Source of the DNA: Pseudomonas sp. UBA1879
GTDB taxonomy: Bacteria > Pseudomonadota > Gammaproteobacteria > Pseudomonadales > Pseudomonadaceae
Direction of reading: 5' to 3'
Assembly: GCF_002338065.1 (NCBI RefSeq)
Contig: NZ_DDHJ01000021.1
Coordinates: forward strand, 147,087-211,086
DNA: 64,000 nucleotides
Within the stretch, counting starts at the first letter, position 1, and every line of letters starts with the position of its first letter. Positions 33,021 through 41,087 of this stretch are shown in pieces. The notes beneath the pieces were generated by a model that had not been told where the DNA came from, did no database searches, and saw only the letters and a program-made list of their open reading frames with translations. Position numbers and translations under genes: made by a program.

Positions 33021-33434
33021 AGTGGACCTCATGGATTGTGCAGAGGGCGCATGACTCGGTGGGGTCCTGCGCAAAAAAGGCGCGATGGTGCCAGCTTTAA
33101 ACGCCGCGGGAAAGGGTATTTCGGCCATCTTGGAGATCCCTGCCCAGCGGTATGCGCCAATTCAGTGCTGTTTGTCGCTAAATGTGTATTTTCGGTGCGA
33201 CGAAACGTCTCTATCCTGTAGCCCTTGGTAACAATTCCTACAGAAATAGCAGAATGCTATTGCTCTCAGATACTTACCAAACCCTTCTGCAATAGGCATA
33301 TCCACGCACGACGTCGTTTCTGAAACATTTTGGTGTATTTCTTGCGTAAAAAATAAATAACAGGACTGTTGTGATCTCTTTACGAGCGTCACCCATCAGT
33401 CCGATCCATATAACAATTCTTAAAGGTCGCTTAC
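33021..33434. promoter_or_regulatory. Divergent intergenic region with a sigma-54-like site
   Basis: 414 bases between the importer operon and the permease gene. TGGTGTATTTCTTGCG at 33331-33346 keeps GG and GC at the exact 10-base spacing of a sigma-54 promoter directed toward the permease gene, though CAC is replaced by TGT. An inverted repeat AATAGC-AGAAT-GCTATT lies at 33245-33261. No gene is supported. Confidence 0.4.
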
Positions 33435-34826
33435 ATGAGCAGTACCCCAAATCCTTCAAACCTCGAGCAGGGGCTCAAGCCGCGCCACATCACCATGCTT
33501 TCCATTGCAGGCGTGATCGGCGCCGGGCTCTTCGTTGGCTCAGGCCACGCGATTGCCGAAGCGGGTCCCGCGGTGCTGCTGGCCTATGCAGCGGCCGGCA
33601 CGCTGGTGGTTCTGGTGATGCGCATGTTGGCCGAAATGGCCGTCGCGTCGCCGGACACCGGCTCGTTCTCAACCTACGCCGACCGCGCGATCGGCCACTG
33701 GGCAGGTTTCACCATCGGCTGGTTGTATTGGTGGTTCTGGGTCCTGGTGATTCCGCTGGAAGCCAACGCGGCAGCGACCATCCTTCACGCCTGGTTCCCG
33801 AACATCGCAATCTGGGTCTTTACCTTGGTGATCACGCTGGTGCTGACCGCGACCAACCTGTTCAGCGTGAAAAACTACGGTGAGTTCGAGTTCTGGTTCG
33901 CGCTGATCAAAGTGCTGGCGATCATTGGGTTCGTCGTTCTTGGCATCGCTGCGGTGTTCGGCCTGCTGCCGACCAGTCAAGTCAGTGGCGTCAGCCATCT
34001 CTGGGACACCCATGGCTTCCTGCCGAACGGCATGGGCGCGGTGTTGGCCGCGATGCTGACCACGATGTTCTCGTTCATGGGCACCGAAATCGTCACCATT
34101 GCCGCGGCCGAGTCGAAGAATCCTGGTCAACAGATCACCAAGGCCACCAATTCGGTGATCTGGCGGATCTGCCTGTTCTACCTCGTCTCGATCTTTCTGG
34201 TTGTCGCGTTGGTGCCGTGGAATGACAGTCGCCTTGCTGACGTCGGTTCCTACCAGACTGTGCTCGATTTGATGGGCATCCCGAACGCCAAGCTAATCGT
34301 TGATCTGGTGGTGCTGGTCGCTGTAACGAGCTGCCTCAACTCGGCGCTGTACACTGCGTCGCGCATGCTGTTTTCCCTGGGCAAACGCGGCGACGCTCCA
34401 GCCGTTTCGCAACGCACCAGCAAAGCCGGCACCCCGTACTGGGCCGTGCTGCTGTCGACCGCCGCAGCGTTCGCAGCCGTGTTCGCCAACTACGTTGCCC
34501 CGGCGGCTGTGTTCGACTTCCTGCTCGCCAGCTCCGGCGCCATCGCGCTGCTCGTGTACCTGGTCATCGCCGTCTCGCAACTGCGCATGCGCCGTAAGCG
34601 CGAAGCCGAAGGCCAAGCCATCGACTTCCGCATGTGGCTGTTCCCGGGCCTGACCTGGGCGGTGATCGTGTTCATCGTCGCGGTCCTGACCATCATGCTG
34701 TTCCAGGAAGGCCATCGCATGGAAATCATCGCGACTGGCTTGCTCAGCATTCTGGTCGTCGCTGCCGGGCTGATCGTGTCAAGCCGCCGCAAGGCGAGCA
34801 AGGCCGGGAAAGTTGTACTGAATTGA
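33435..34826 (+). CDS. gabP: APC-family amino acid permease, GABA permease-like
   Basis: A 463-residue, 12-span amino acid/polyamine/organocation transporter. GVIGAGLFVGSGHAIAEAGPAVLLAYA (span 1) and EMAVASPDTGSFSTYADRAIGHWAGFTIGWLYWWFWVLV (spans 2-3) match the GabP/AnsP/CycA group, closest to GABA permeases; exact substrate is not certain. Start at 33435 gives the family length. Terminator-like sequence follows. Confidence 0.82.
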   Translation: MSSTPNPSNLEQGLKPRHITMLSIAGVIGAGLFVGSGHAIAEAGPAVLLAYAAAGTLVVLVMRMLAEMAVASPDTGSFSTYADRAIGHWAGFTIGWLYWWFWVLVIPLEANAAATILHAWFPNIAIWVFTLVITLVLTATNLFSVKNYGEFEFWFALIKVLAIIGFVVLGIAAVFGLLPTSQVSGVSHLWDTHGFLPNGMGAVLAAMLTTMFSFMGTEIVTIAAAESKNPGQQITKATNSVIWRICLFYLVSIFLVVALVPWNDSRLADVGSYQTVLDLMGIPNAKLIVDLVVLVAVTSCLNSALYTASRMLFSLGKRGDAPAVSQRTSKAGTPYWAVLLSTAAAFAAVFANYVAPAAVFDFLLASSGAIALLVYLVIAVSQLRMRRKREAEGQAIDFRMWLFPGLTWAVIVFIVAVLTIMLFQEGHRMEIIATGLLSILVVAAGLIVSSRRKASKAGKVVLN

Positions 34827-34850
34827 TGAGTGAATGAGCTGGCGTTGCCG

Positions 34851-34888
34851 GCGAAGAAAAGCGGCTGCTCTCAGGGATGGGGGCGGCC
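34851..34888 (+). terminator. Possible terminator after the GABA permease gene
   Basis: AAAAGCGGC ... GGGCGGCCTTTTTT forms an imperfect G/C-rich stem followed by a T-tract, 25 bases after the stop. Confidence 0.45.
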
Positions 34889-34896
34889 TTTTTTGT

Positions 34897-35514
34897 TTAA
34901 AGGGAGGGGTCAGATGTGTAGGCGCGCGCTTGCCCGCGAGTGCGCATCCTCCCCAACACCGACTTCCCCCGCAGCTGATGCAACACCACTGCTGCCAGAT
35001 GTAACGCCACCAATCCCGCTAACACCGCACACAGCACGTGATGCAGTTCGTGCAGCTTCAGCAGTGTCAATTGTGAGTGAATCAGCTGCGGCAGCGTTAT
35101 GACGGCCATGAGCGTGACGGGGTGGGTCATCATCAGCACGCCTGTGACCAAGACGCCTGAAACCGCCACGTACAGGGCTGTGTGCGTTGCTGAAGCGAGG
35201 TGTTCTTGTGCTGAGCGGCGTTTGCGCAACGGCGTGGCTTTGATGGCCAGCCATAGACGCCAGGCGAAGAACGGGATGAACAGGCTAGTGATTTGCGGGT
35301 TGAACGACTCGACCCATTGGCGAAACGGGTCATTCGCATCCAGAAGCACGACGCCGAAGCCGCTCAGCGTTGCCCAGAGGATGATCGCAGCGGACAACCA
35401 GTGCAGGAAAATTCGGGGTTTGGAGTAGGCGGTTGATTCGTCCGCAGTCGGCGTATGTGCAGAAGCATGGCAATGTTTCAAGACGGTGCTGGCCTTATTG
35501 AGAAGGAGTTGCAT
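34897..35514 (-). CDS. Cytochrome b561 family protein
   Basis: A 205-residue four-span membrane haem protein. Haem-ligand histidines appear in FLHWLSAAIILW (helix 1), ATHTALYV (helix 2-3) and LALHLAAVVLHQL plus LKLHELHHVLCAVL (helices 3-4). These cytochromes pass electrons from quinol, in several cases to superoxide or periplasmic acceptors. Monocistronic; a basic C-terminus is cytoplasmic. Confidence 0.87.
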   Translation of the reverse strand: MQLLLNKASTVLKHCHASAHTPTADESTAYSKPRIFLHWLSAAIILWATLSGFGVVLLDANDPFRQWVESFNPQITSLFIPFFAWRLWLAIKATPLRKRRSAQEHLASATHTALYVAVSGVLVTGVLMMTHPVTLMAVITLPQLIHSQLTLLKLHELHHVLCAVLAGLVALHLAAVVLHQLRGKSVLGRMRTRGQARAYTSDPSL

Positions 35515-35572
35515 TCTCGTGGTGGCGCAAAGCTACCGTCTTGATCGGTGTCATGCAATTAAAACGAGCGTC

Positions 35573-36064
35573 TTACCGGCGACCTGCGTCGCGGGAGTTC
35601 TTCATGGTCAAGATGTCTGACGCCTGATTGTAGGCATCCTGGAAGGTATCGCTCCCCAGCCACTCGACGGTCACTTCTTCCTCTTCGTCATGAAAGATGC
35701 CGCGATAGACGATCAGCAACGCCATCAGGAAGTCAGTGGCCGAGTCTTCCTCTTCCTCCGCGATCACCAGTTCCAGCACCGGGTATTGCAGGAACACGAC
35801 ACACATCGCCAGCAGACTGATCGACTCGGCGGCCTTCATGGCCTGGAACAGGTCATCGTAGTCCGCGGGCTCGAAGCCATTCTCCATGATGTCTTTGAAA
35901 TCGAAGGTGCTGAGGTCAATCGTCACGTCGTCGAATGGCTCGTTGACGAACGCGTGGTTCAACACCGGATGCACGGGACTCGGCTTGCCCTTGCCCGAAC
36001 GGTTCTGCTTGGCCTTGATCTTGGCCCGCTGGGCGCGTTTTTGCTGTTTGTCTGGGGAGGCCAT
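35573..36064 (-). CDS. Conserved hypothetical protein (163 aa)
   Basis: Not recognised as a named family. Basic N-terminal tail (KQQKRAQRAKIKAKQNRSGKGKPSP) followed by an acidic, helical domain with FDDVTIDLSTFDFKDIM and a run EEEEDS. ATG at 36064 has AAAGGA about nine bases upstream; the longer frame to 36157 lacks a site. The bipolar charge suggests a nucleic-acid- or ribosome-associated protein (inference). Confidence 0.65.
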   Translation of the reverse strand: MASPDKQQKRAQRAKIKAKQNRSGKGKPSPVHPVLNHAFVNEPFDDVTIDLSTFDFKDIMENGFEPADYDDLFQAMKAAESISLLAMCVVFLQYPVLELVIAEEEEDSATDFLMALLIVYRGIFHDEEEEVTVEWLGSDTFQDAYNQASDILTMKNSRDAGRR

Positions 36065-36198
36065 GCGGATCGGTCCTTTTGCGGGTGGGGCGGGTATCGC
36101 CAAGGTGATGCGGCAATGAATCTCAGTTTGAAGCTTGCCTACCGTACGCCAGTACAAGGATTCAATCTGTCAATCTCGAACGCTTGCTAACTCGTACG

Positions 36199-36220
36199 TG
36201 CATAATTGCGAAATTATGCA
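36199..36220. repeat. Perfect 9-bp inverted repeat at the left edge of the AT-rich cargo segment
   Basis: TGCATAATT-GCGA-AATTATGCA. It stands where base composition drops, 80 bases before the RNA ligase stop. No T-tract; could be a terminator for the operon or a boundary element. Confidence 0.5.
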
Positions 36221-36301
36221 TCTCGATCCCTGTATTGTCTCTGATTTTGTTTGATTCCAAGAAAGCCAAAGTGGAAGCTCCTGTTTCTGGGTTTATTAAT
36301 G

Positions 36302-36988
36302 TCAATGGTCATTGTCAAGTTTGTTCCACTCTATGCCTCTTTTGCTCCAGTGTTCTTGAATAGCCTGAGTAAATTCTGATCGAACAATTTTTGCTCGTTG
36401 TATAAGGAAGTCGGAATTTTCTTTTCGAACAACAATGCCCTCCATATTTCCATTCCGATAAACGCTGGATTTTCCCGAAGCAATTTTCTTCAACTCATCA
36501 ATCTTATACAGGCCGCGTGCAATTAAGGAAACCGAAGCTAGTCCGCTTTCAGAAAGAAGAGTGTTTCTTCGGTCAGTGGACCAGAAGCTATTATTATTTC
36601 TGTCGTAAACATCAAATCCAAGGAAAAAGTCCGGTAGATCAACATAGTCAAGAGAGTGCCGCGCCGCGCACCATTCACCAAAGACAATTACTGATTCATC
36701 TAAGCTGTCAAAGATGGAGTCTTCATGAAGTTTAAGCCATGGTTTCAGTTTTTCAAACTGTCCTGTAAATGGAGGAGATAAGTAATTTCCTCGGTTTTGA
36801 ACACGTATTGCTCCGTCAGGACCTATAGAGAGTCCCAGGTTAGCGCCATCTAGTTTTTCTTCTATAACTATTGGTGCTGAAAGAATTTCTTCTACCTCGG
36901 CTGGACTAAGAACTTTATCATCTCGAGGACGGCCATTGGCTAACCACGTAAGGTGAGGTGTATGAGGGAATCGAAAAAAATCATTCAT
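36302..36988 (-). CDS. RNA ligase family protein (Rnl2-like nucleotidyltransferase)
   Basis: A 228-residue ATP-dependent ligase core. All nucleotidyltransferase motifs are visible in order: motif I EKLDGANLG with adenylation Lys45, motif III VIFGEW, motif IIIa FFLGFDVYD, motif IV MEGIVVR, motif V RAKIVR. The N-terminus FFRFPHTPHLTWL is typical of small RNA ligases. There is no C-terminal extra domain, so substrate choice may depend on a partner. ATG at 36988 overlaps the PIN gene stop by 8 bases. Expected chemistry: seals 5'-phosphate/3'-hydroxyl RNA ends. Third gene of the ATPase-PIN-ligase operon; AT-rich codons unlike the flanking core genes. Confidence 0.85.
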   Translation of the reverse strand: MNDFFRFPHTPHLTWLANGRPRDDKVLSPAEVEEILSAPIVIEEKLDGANLGLSIGPDGAIRVQNRGNYLSPPFTGQFEKLKPWLKLHEDSIFDSLDESVIVFGEWCAARHSLDYVDLPDFFLGFDVYDRNNNSFWSTDRRNTLLSESGLASVSLIARGLYKIDELKKIASGKSSVYRNGNMEGIVVRKENSDFLIQRAKIVRSEFTQAIQEHWSKRGIEWNKLDNDH

Positions 36989-37514
36989 GGATATTAGGCT
37001 GCGGTTTGTTGGGGAATTTTTTTGCGTAAAAACGTAAAACATCTACTCTGCAAACAAAGTCAACGTTTATTCCAGCCTGCTTTAGATCATCATGCCAATC
37101 TAACCATTTGGAGTCAGCAGCTTGCAGAATCGAAGGCTTTTGTGGGTGGGCATTGGCAACCGCTGCAAATTTTCTGTCGGGAGCATCAAAGTTTTTTTCT
37201 AATTCGGGCACTGGAAACTCATGAAATTTGTGTTCTTCATACTCGCTTATGGCGACTTGGTGGCAGTGTTTGGCATTCGCATTATTTTGTAAGAGCCATT
37301 TTAAAAACACATCGCCTGGCCCTTTGCATTTTTTGCTATCGGTTTTATGTTGGTATTCTCTAAGTATCCGATAGCCATCATCGATCACCACTATTCCATT
37401 CGCTTTTAGCTCATATAACTTAGTAATACAGCTCGCCATGCATTCATCGGAAATATCTGAGTGAGCGCTGTTGGCCGCCAGGATTACGTTGGTATCAACG
37501 ACTCGAAGCTTCAT
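36981..37514 (-). CDS. PIN-domain ribonuclease
   Basis: A 177-residue PIN protein. Acidic active-site residues: Asp7 in VVDTNVILAAN, Glu24 in SDECM, Asp/Glu at IDDGYRILREY (residues 45-53), and a C-terminal acid in ADSKWLDW, with DRKFAAVA before it. PIN proteins are metal-dependent RNA endonucleases, often toxins. It is translationally coupled to both neighbours (ATGA with the ATPase, 8-base overlap with the ligase). No VapB/PHD-like antitoxin lies next to it, so it is not an ordinary VapC. Confidence 0.85.
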   Translation of the reverse strand: MKLRVVDTNVILAANSAHSDISDECMASCITKLYELKANGIVVIDDGYRILREYQHKTDSKKCKGPGDVFLKWLLQNNANAKHCHQVAISEYEEHKFHEFPVPELEKNFDAPDRKFAAVANAHPQKPSILQAADSKWLDWHDDLKQAGINVDFVCRVDVLRFYAKKFPNKPQPNIHE

Positions 37515-38902
37515 TTACGTGATTCCGAACGCTTACGTTCAATCGCTGCCAACGTACGAGCTGTGATGTCTGCCATTTCATCGCCAAAAAAGTCTTCCGG
37601 CCAGTTTTCAATTTCGCCATATATATTAAGGGTAAGCGGTTCCAGCTCTGCCTCGCCATCAGTATCTTTCCGTTTACAAAAATAGATAGCTACTTCCTTA
37701 GGGTCAATTATGCCTTCGGCAATCCTGCGTTGTAGTCGATTTAAAAAGTGTTCGGAATGACTTTCTATGATCAGTTGAATATTTCGATCCTTGCCATTTT
37801 CTTTTGATTGCACGGAGGAGATAAATACATCGGCAAGTTCTGCCTGTACCTGAGGATGAAGATGTATTTCTGGTTGCTCCATCCAGACTGTGGAGTTGGG
37901 AGGGCAATAGAAAGCCTGCACTAACGCTGGTAACATTTGGGAGACCCCAAAGCCAACGTCAGTGATCTTAACTTCACTTGAAGTGGTGTGCGTCTTAACT
38001 AATACTTCATATTCCTTGCGGCCGGCCGCAACAGGTTTTACTTCAAAGCTTTCAATTACGCCCAGTTGCTTTAGCCATTGGGCTATAAAAGTTTCAAATG
38101 GATATTGTCTTTTTTTAGGGCCGCGGTTCAGTGTTCTGCTCTGCGCTGTTGCCGCCAATACAGACGCTATTGTAAATTCGCCTTTTTGACCTACGCTTTC
38201 AGGAGTGTCTCCGGACCACTGATATATACGTTTGGGATGATCTCTTAATGGCCCTAAATAGTACAGTCTACCAAGAGCTGCTTCTGTTTCAAGGGCGAAG
38301 TCTGCTAAAAAATCAGAATTCTGAAACCGCGCTCTACTCTGATCGGAAATTCGATAGAATTTATCGGGGTCTTCTAATGGCCATACACGGCCGCTACTTC
38401 TTAGAAGCTTGTAATTTTCAGAGGTGGTTAGGTTTAATTTTTCTCCATCTCGTTTGAAGTCTGCAGACAGACTTAGATTTCCTTGATTATAAAGTCTGTA
38501 GGTTAATTCTTCGATGTGGGGTTGCTCGCTTCTTTTTTGGGCGCGCATAGATGTGCTAAGGGTTAACTCGTTACCAAAGTAACGGGTTGTGGAAACCGGG
38601 TCTTTCACTTCTAATCGATAAGGTACCGTCCAGCTAAGATCAAAGGCTAGCGGGCGGTCTAGCTGGTGCTGGTAGACGCACTCTTTAAATGTACCTAAGT
38701 CAATTAATGAGTTGTCATCGCCTAAGTGCAATGCTCTTTTACGATCTGCCGATAATGCTGTTTGTTTGAGAGCTAGCAGTAAATGACCTAAGCTACTTTT
38801 GCCAGCACTGTTTGCGCCAAAAATCACCGTTAGTGGAGCAAGTCGTATCTCTCCAGTATCTCTCCAGGCTTTAAAGTTTTTTATACGTAAAGATGTCAAC
38901 AT
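37511..38902 (-). CDS. AAA/ABC-type ATPase, DUF3696 family (defence-like)
   Basis: A 463-residue RecF/OLD-like ATPase: Walker A GANSAGKS at residues 29-36 within IKNFKAWRDTGEIRLAPLTVIFG, signature-like VGFGVSQMLPALVQA, Walker B VWMEQPEIHLHPQ, H-loop LIIESHSEHFLNRL, and a C-terminal DUF3696-type IYFCKRKD...LEPLTLN region. There is no Toprim nuclease, so the effector is probably the coupled PIN protein. ATG at 38902 has AAGGA eight bases upstream. First gene of the operon. Such ATPases act as sensors or regulators in several anti-phage systems (family knowledge). Confidence 0.85.
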   Translation of the reverse strand: MLTSLRIKNFKAWRDTGEIRLAPLTVIFGANSAGKSSLGHLLLALKQTALSADRKRALHLGDDNSLIDLGTFKECVYQHQLDRPLAFDLSWTVPYRLEVKDPVSTTRYFGNELTLSTSMRAQKRSEQPHIEELTYRLYNQGNLSLSADFKRDGEKLNLTTSENYKLLRSSGRVWPLEDPDKFYRISDQSRARFQNSDFLADFALETEAALGRLYYLGPLRDHPKRIYQWSGDTPESVGQKGEFTIASVLAATAQSRTLNRGPKKRQYPFETFIAQWLKQLGVIESFEVKPVAAGRKEYEVLVKTHTTSSEVKITDVGFGVSQMLPALVQAFYCPPNSTVWMEQPEIHLHPQVQAELADVFISSVQSKENGKDRNIQLIIESHSEHFLNRLQRRIAEGIIDPKEVAIYFCKRKDTDGEAELEPLTLNIYGEIENWPEDFFGDEMADITARTLAAIERKRSESRK

Positions 38903-39328
38903 TGGTCATTCCTTGAGCGCGGATGCCAGCCATGCCTGTTGTGTAAGGCAGAAGATTTGCTACAGGCCTAAAAATTTAGTAGGCGATTTATGAGTAGCTT
39001 ACATCATGATGTCTCTGGCAGCGTTCTTAGAGCGATGGAGATTTCATCACCTATGTCATACGCCCCCCACCAGAACTATAGCAAGGCGGGTTTGTTCCCT
39101 CCAAGCCACGCAAGGCCCATTTTCATAGAATATGCACTGTTGATAGCTGTTAGAACAGCACATCCCCTTGCTTGACGTTGCATGCTTGATGATGATCTGT
39201 ATGGCACCTGTGTCGGTTGACGTATGGTTCGAAGCCTACTTGCGAATGTGAAGGCGCTTCAATTGACATGACGTAGCTCGTATCCGTCTGGGGACACTAG
39301 AGAATGGTGAGGAATCTTAGAAAACAAA
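38903..39328. other. Intergenic, upstream of the ATPase operon
   Basis: About 425 bases, AT-rich toward the operon. No gene is supported: a 61-codon frame at 38990-39175 has no ribosome-binding site and unconvincing sequence. The operon promoter must lie here but I see no clear consensus hexamers. Confidence 0.5.
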
Positions 39329-39349
39329 AAGCCCGCACTAAGCGGGCTT
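39329..39349 (-). terminator. Terminator of tRNA-Phe
   Basis: AAGCCCGC-TTAGT-GCGGGCTT on the minus strand followed by TTTGTTTT, a strong intrinsic terminator about 45 bases after the tRNA. Confidence 0.88.
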
Positions 39350-39394
39350 CTTGTGTGCTTTCGGGTGTGCTTGGCATCACCTGAAAACGAAAGG

Positions 39395-39470
39395 TGGTGC
39401 CCAGAGACGGAATCGAACCGCCGACACGGGGATTTTCAATCCCCTGCTCTACCGACTGAGCTATCTGGGC
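39395..39470 (-). tRNA. tRNA-Phe (anticodon GAA)
   Basis: A 76-base tRNA with encoded CCA: GCCCAGA acceptor, D-loop AGTCGGTAGA, anticodon loop TTGAAAA, T-loop GTTCGATTC, ending TCTGGGCACCA. The 3' end faces the ATPase-PIN-ligase cargo. I found no duplicate of the tRNA end at the far side of that segment. Confidence 0.96.
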
Positions 39471-39480
39471 AACGGGGCGC

Positions 39481-39509
39481 ATTAGACGTGTTTTTCAGGA
39501 GGTCGTCAA
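39481..39509 (-). promoter_or_regulatory. tRNA-Phe promoter
   Basis: Minus strand TTGACG, 17-base spacer, TCTAAT, ending 10 bases before the tRNA 5' end. A strong sigma-70 promoter. Confidence 0.82.
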
Positions 39510-39572
39510 GCGTGTTGTCGAAAAAAATTTGAATTATTTCCTCCGCTTACGACGGACACTGTCCGCAAAGGG

Positions 39573-39845
39573 TTATTCGGACGGCGGAACATAGCCTTCG
39601 GCCTTGGCGTACTCTTCGCCCGAGAGGTACTTGTCCATCTCGGCCTGCAGGAATTTGCGGTCTTCGGCGTTCATCATGTTCAGGCGCCGCTCGTTGATCA
39701 GCAGGGTCTGATGTTTCTGCCAGTCGGCCCAGGCTTTCTGCGAGACGTTGTTATAAATGTCTTCGCCTTTTGCCCCAGGGTACGGTGGGCGTTCCAGGCC
39801 GGGCAGTTCTTCTTTGTATTTGCGGCACATTACGGTGCGGGTCAT
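39573..39845 (-). CDS. yggX: Fe(2+)-trafficking / oxidative damage protection protein YggX
   Basis: A 90-residue protein, whole length matching YggX: MTRTVMCRKYKEELPGLERPPYPG with the conserved Cys7, then WADWQKHQTLLINERRLNMMNAEDRKFLQAEM. It protects iron-sulfur clusters from oxidants. Its start overlaps the mutY stop, the standard mutY-yggX pair, which makes sense since MutY carries a 4Fe-4S cluster. Confidence 0.96.
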   Translation of the reverse strand: MTRTVMCRKYKEELPGLERPPYPGAKGEDIYNNVSQKAWADWQKHQTLLINERRLNMMNAEDRKFLQAEMDKYLSGEEYAKAEGYVPPSE

Positions 39846-40909
39846 GACGATTCTCCTGCATTCAAGACGTCGGCTGCGTGTTTCAGCAGCTTTTTCACCG
39901 GGGCAGCGAGGCCCAGGCGCGGCGGGGTGGCGAGGTTATACCAGAGCCAGTCGTCCTCGGCCACGTGATGGGCGGACTCCTCGACCTGGACCAGCCAGGG
40001 CTCGATGCTCAGTTGAAAGTGGCTGAAGGTGTGGATCAAGCCTGGCAGCGCCTGATGCTTGCCCATTTCCAGCGAATGTTGGTCGGCCAGATGCTGCATG
40101 TCATCGAATGCGTCCAGTTCCGGCAGACTCCACAGACCGCCCCACAAGCCTGTCGAGGGACGGCGATAAAGAAGAATTTCGCCCTCACGATTAGCGAAAA
40201 TCGGCATCAGCGTGCGTTTCTGGGGAATGGTCTTGCGCGGCTTCGGGATCGGGTATCGCGTCTCCTGGCCGAGCATGTGCGCTTCGCAGCCGCGCTCCAG
40301 CGGGCAGAGCAGGCAGCTCGGTTTGCTGCGGGTGCAGAGTGTCGCGCCCAGGTCCATCATCGCCTGAGTGTAGTGGTTGACGCGGTTGTGGGGCGTGAAG
40401 CGCTCGGCGGTCGCCCACATCTGTTTAGCGACCTTGGGCTCGCCTGGGTAACCCTCTTGGGCCGTAAAACGCGCCAGCACGCGTTTGACGTTGCCGTCCA
40501 GGATCGGCGCTCGCAGGCCCATGCTGATGCTGGCAATCGCGCCAGCGGTGGATTGGCCGATGCCGGGTAATTCGGTGAGCTTTTCAACATCGCGGGGGAA
40601 TTCACCGCCGTGTTGGGCGACGACGATTTTCGCGGCCTTTTGCAGATTGCGGGCGCGGGTGTAGTAACCGAGCCCGGTCCACAGGTGCAGCACTTCGTCT
40701 TCCGGCGCATCCGCCAATGCGTGCACCGTGGGCAACGCTTCCATGAAACGGTCGAAATAGCCCAGTACGGTGCTGACCTGGGTTTGTTGCAGCATGATTT
40801 CCGACACCCAGACGCGGTAGGGCGTGATGTCGTGTTGCCAGGGAAGATCGTGACGGCCGTGACGGTCGTACCAGTCGAGGACGGCGGAGGAAAACTGCTC
40901 GGGTTGCAT
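39842..40909 (-). CDS. mutY: A/G-specific adenine DNA glycosylase MutY
   Basis: A 355-residue base-excision enzyme removing A opposite 8-oxoG. HhH motif ELPGIGQSTAGAIAS, catalytic Asp region MMDLGATLC, 4Fe-4S ligands in CTRSKPSCLLCPLERGC, and a C-terminal NUDIX-like 8-oxoG recognition domain (EILLYRRPSTGLWGGLWSLPE; LIHTFSHFQLSIEPW). Upstream of yggX with a 4-base overlap. Confidence 0.96.
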   Translation of the reverse strand: MQPEQFSSAVLDWYDRHGRHDLPWQHDITPYRVWVSEIMLQQTQVSTVLGYFDRFMEALPTVHALADAPEDEVLHLWTGLGYYTRARNLQKAAKIVVAQHGGEFPRDVEKLTELPGIGQSTAGAIASISMGLRAPILDGNVKRVLARFTAQEGYPGEPKVAKQMWATAERFTPHNRVNHYTQAMMDLGATLCTRSKPSCLLCPLERGCEAHMLGQETRYPIPKPRKTIPQKRTLMPIFANREGEILLYRRPSTGLWGGLWSLPELDAFDDMQHLADQHSLEMGKHQALPGLIHTFSHFQLSIEPWLVQVEESAHHVAEDDWLWYNLATPPRLGLAAPVKKLLKHAADVLNAGESS

Positions 40910-40955
40910 CGTGGTTCCGGGGTTCGAAAGATATTAGGGTTGTGGGCCGCGAAAT

Positions 40956-41044
40956 TGTGGGAGCCGGCTCGCTGGCGAAAGCGGTGTGCCTGTACCGAAT
41001 CAGGTCGCTGACATACCGCATTCGCCAGCAAGCCGGCTCCCACA
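40956..41044. repeat. REP pair (GTGGGAGCCGGC type)
   Basis: Two inverted copies of the pseudomonad REP: TGTGGGAGCCGGCTCGCTGGCGAAAG on the left and its complement ATTCGCCAGCAAGCCGGCTCCCACA on the right, about 40 bases apart (a REPIN-like unit). Lies between mutY and the AsmA-family gene. Confidence 0.85.
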
Positions 41045-41087
41045 GGTATCGTGTCATTGGGCCGATGGGCGATCGGCCCACTGACGG

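Noticed and set aside
36100..36300. Direct repeat of the tRNA-Phe 3' end that would mark an integrated island
   Set aside because: Searched for TGGTGCCCAGAGAC-like sequence on the far side of the ATPase-PIN-ligase cargo and found none.
38990..39175. 61-codon frame upstream of the ATPase operon
   Set aside because: No ribosome-binding site and unconvincing protein composition.
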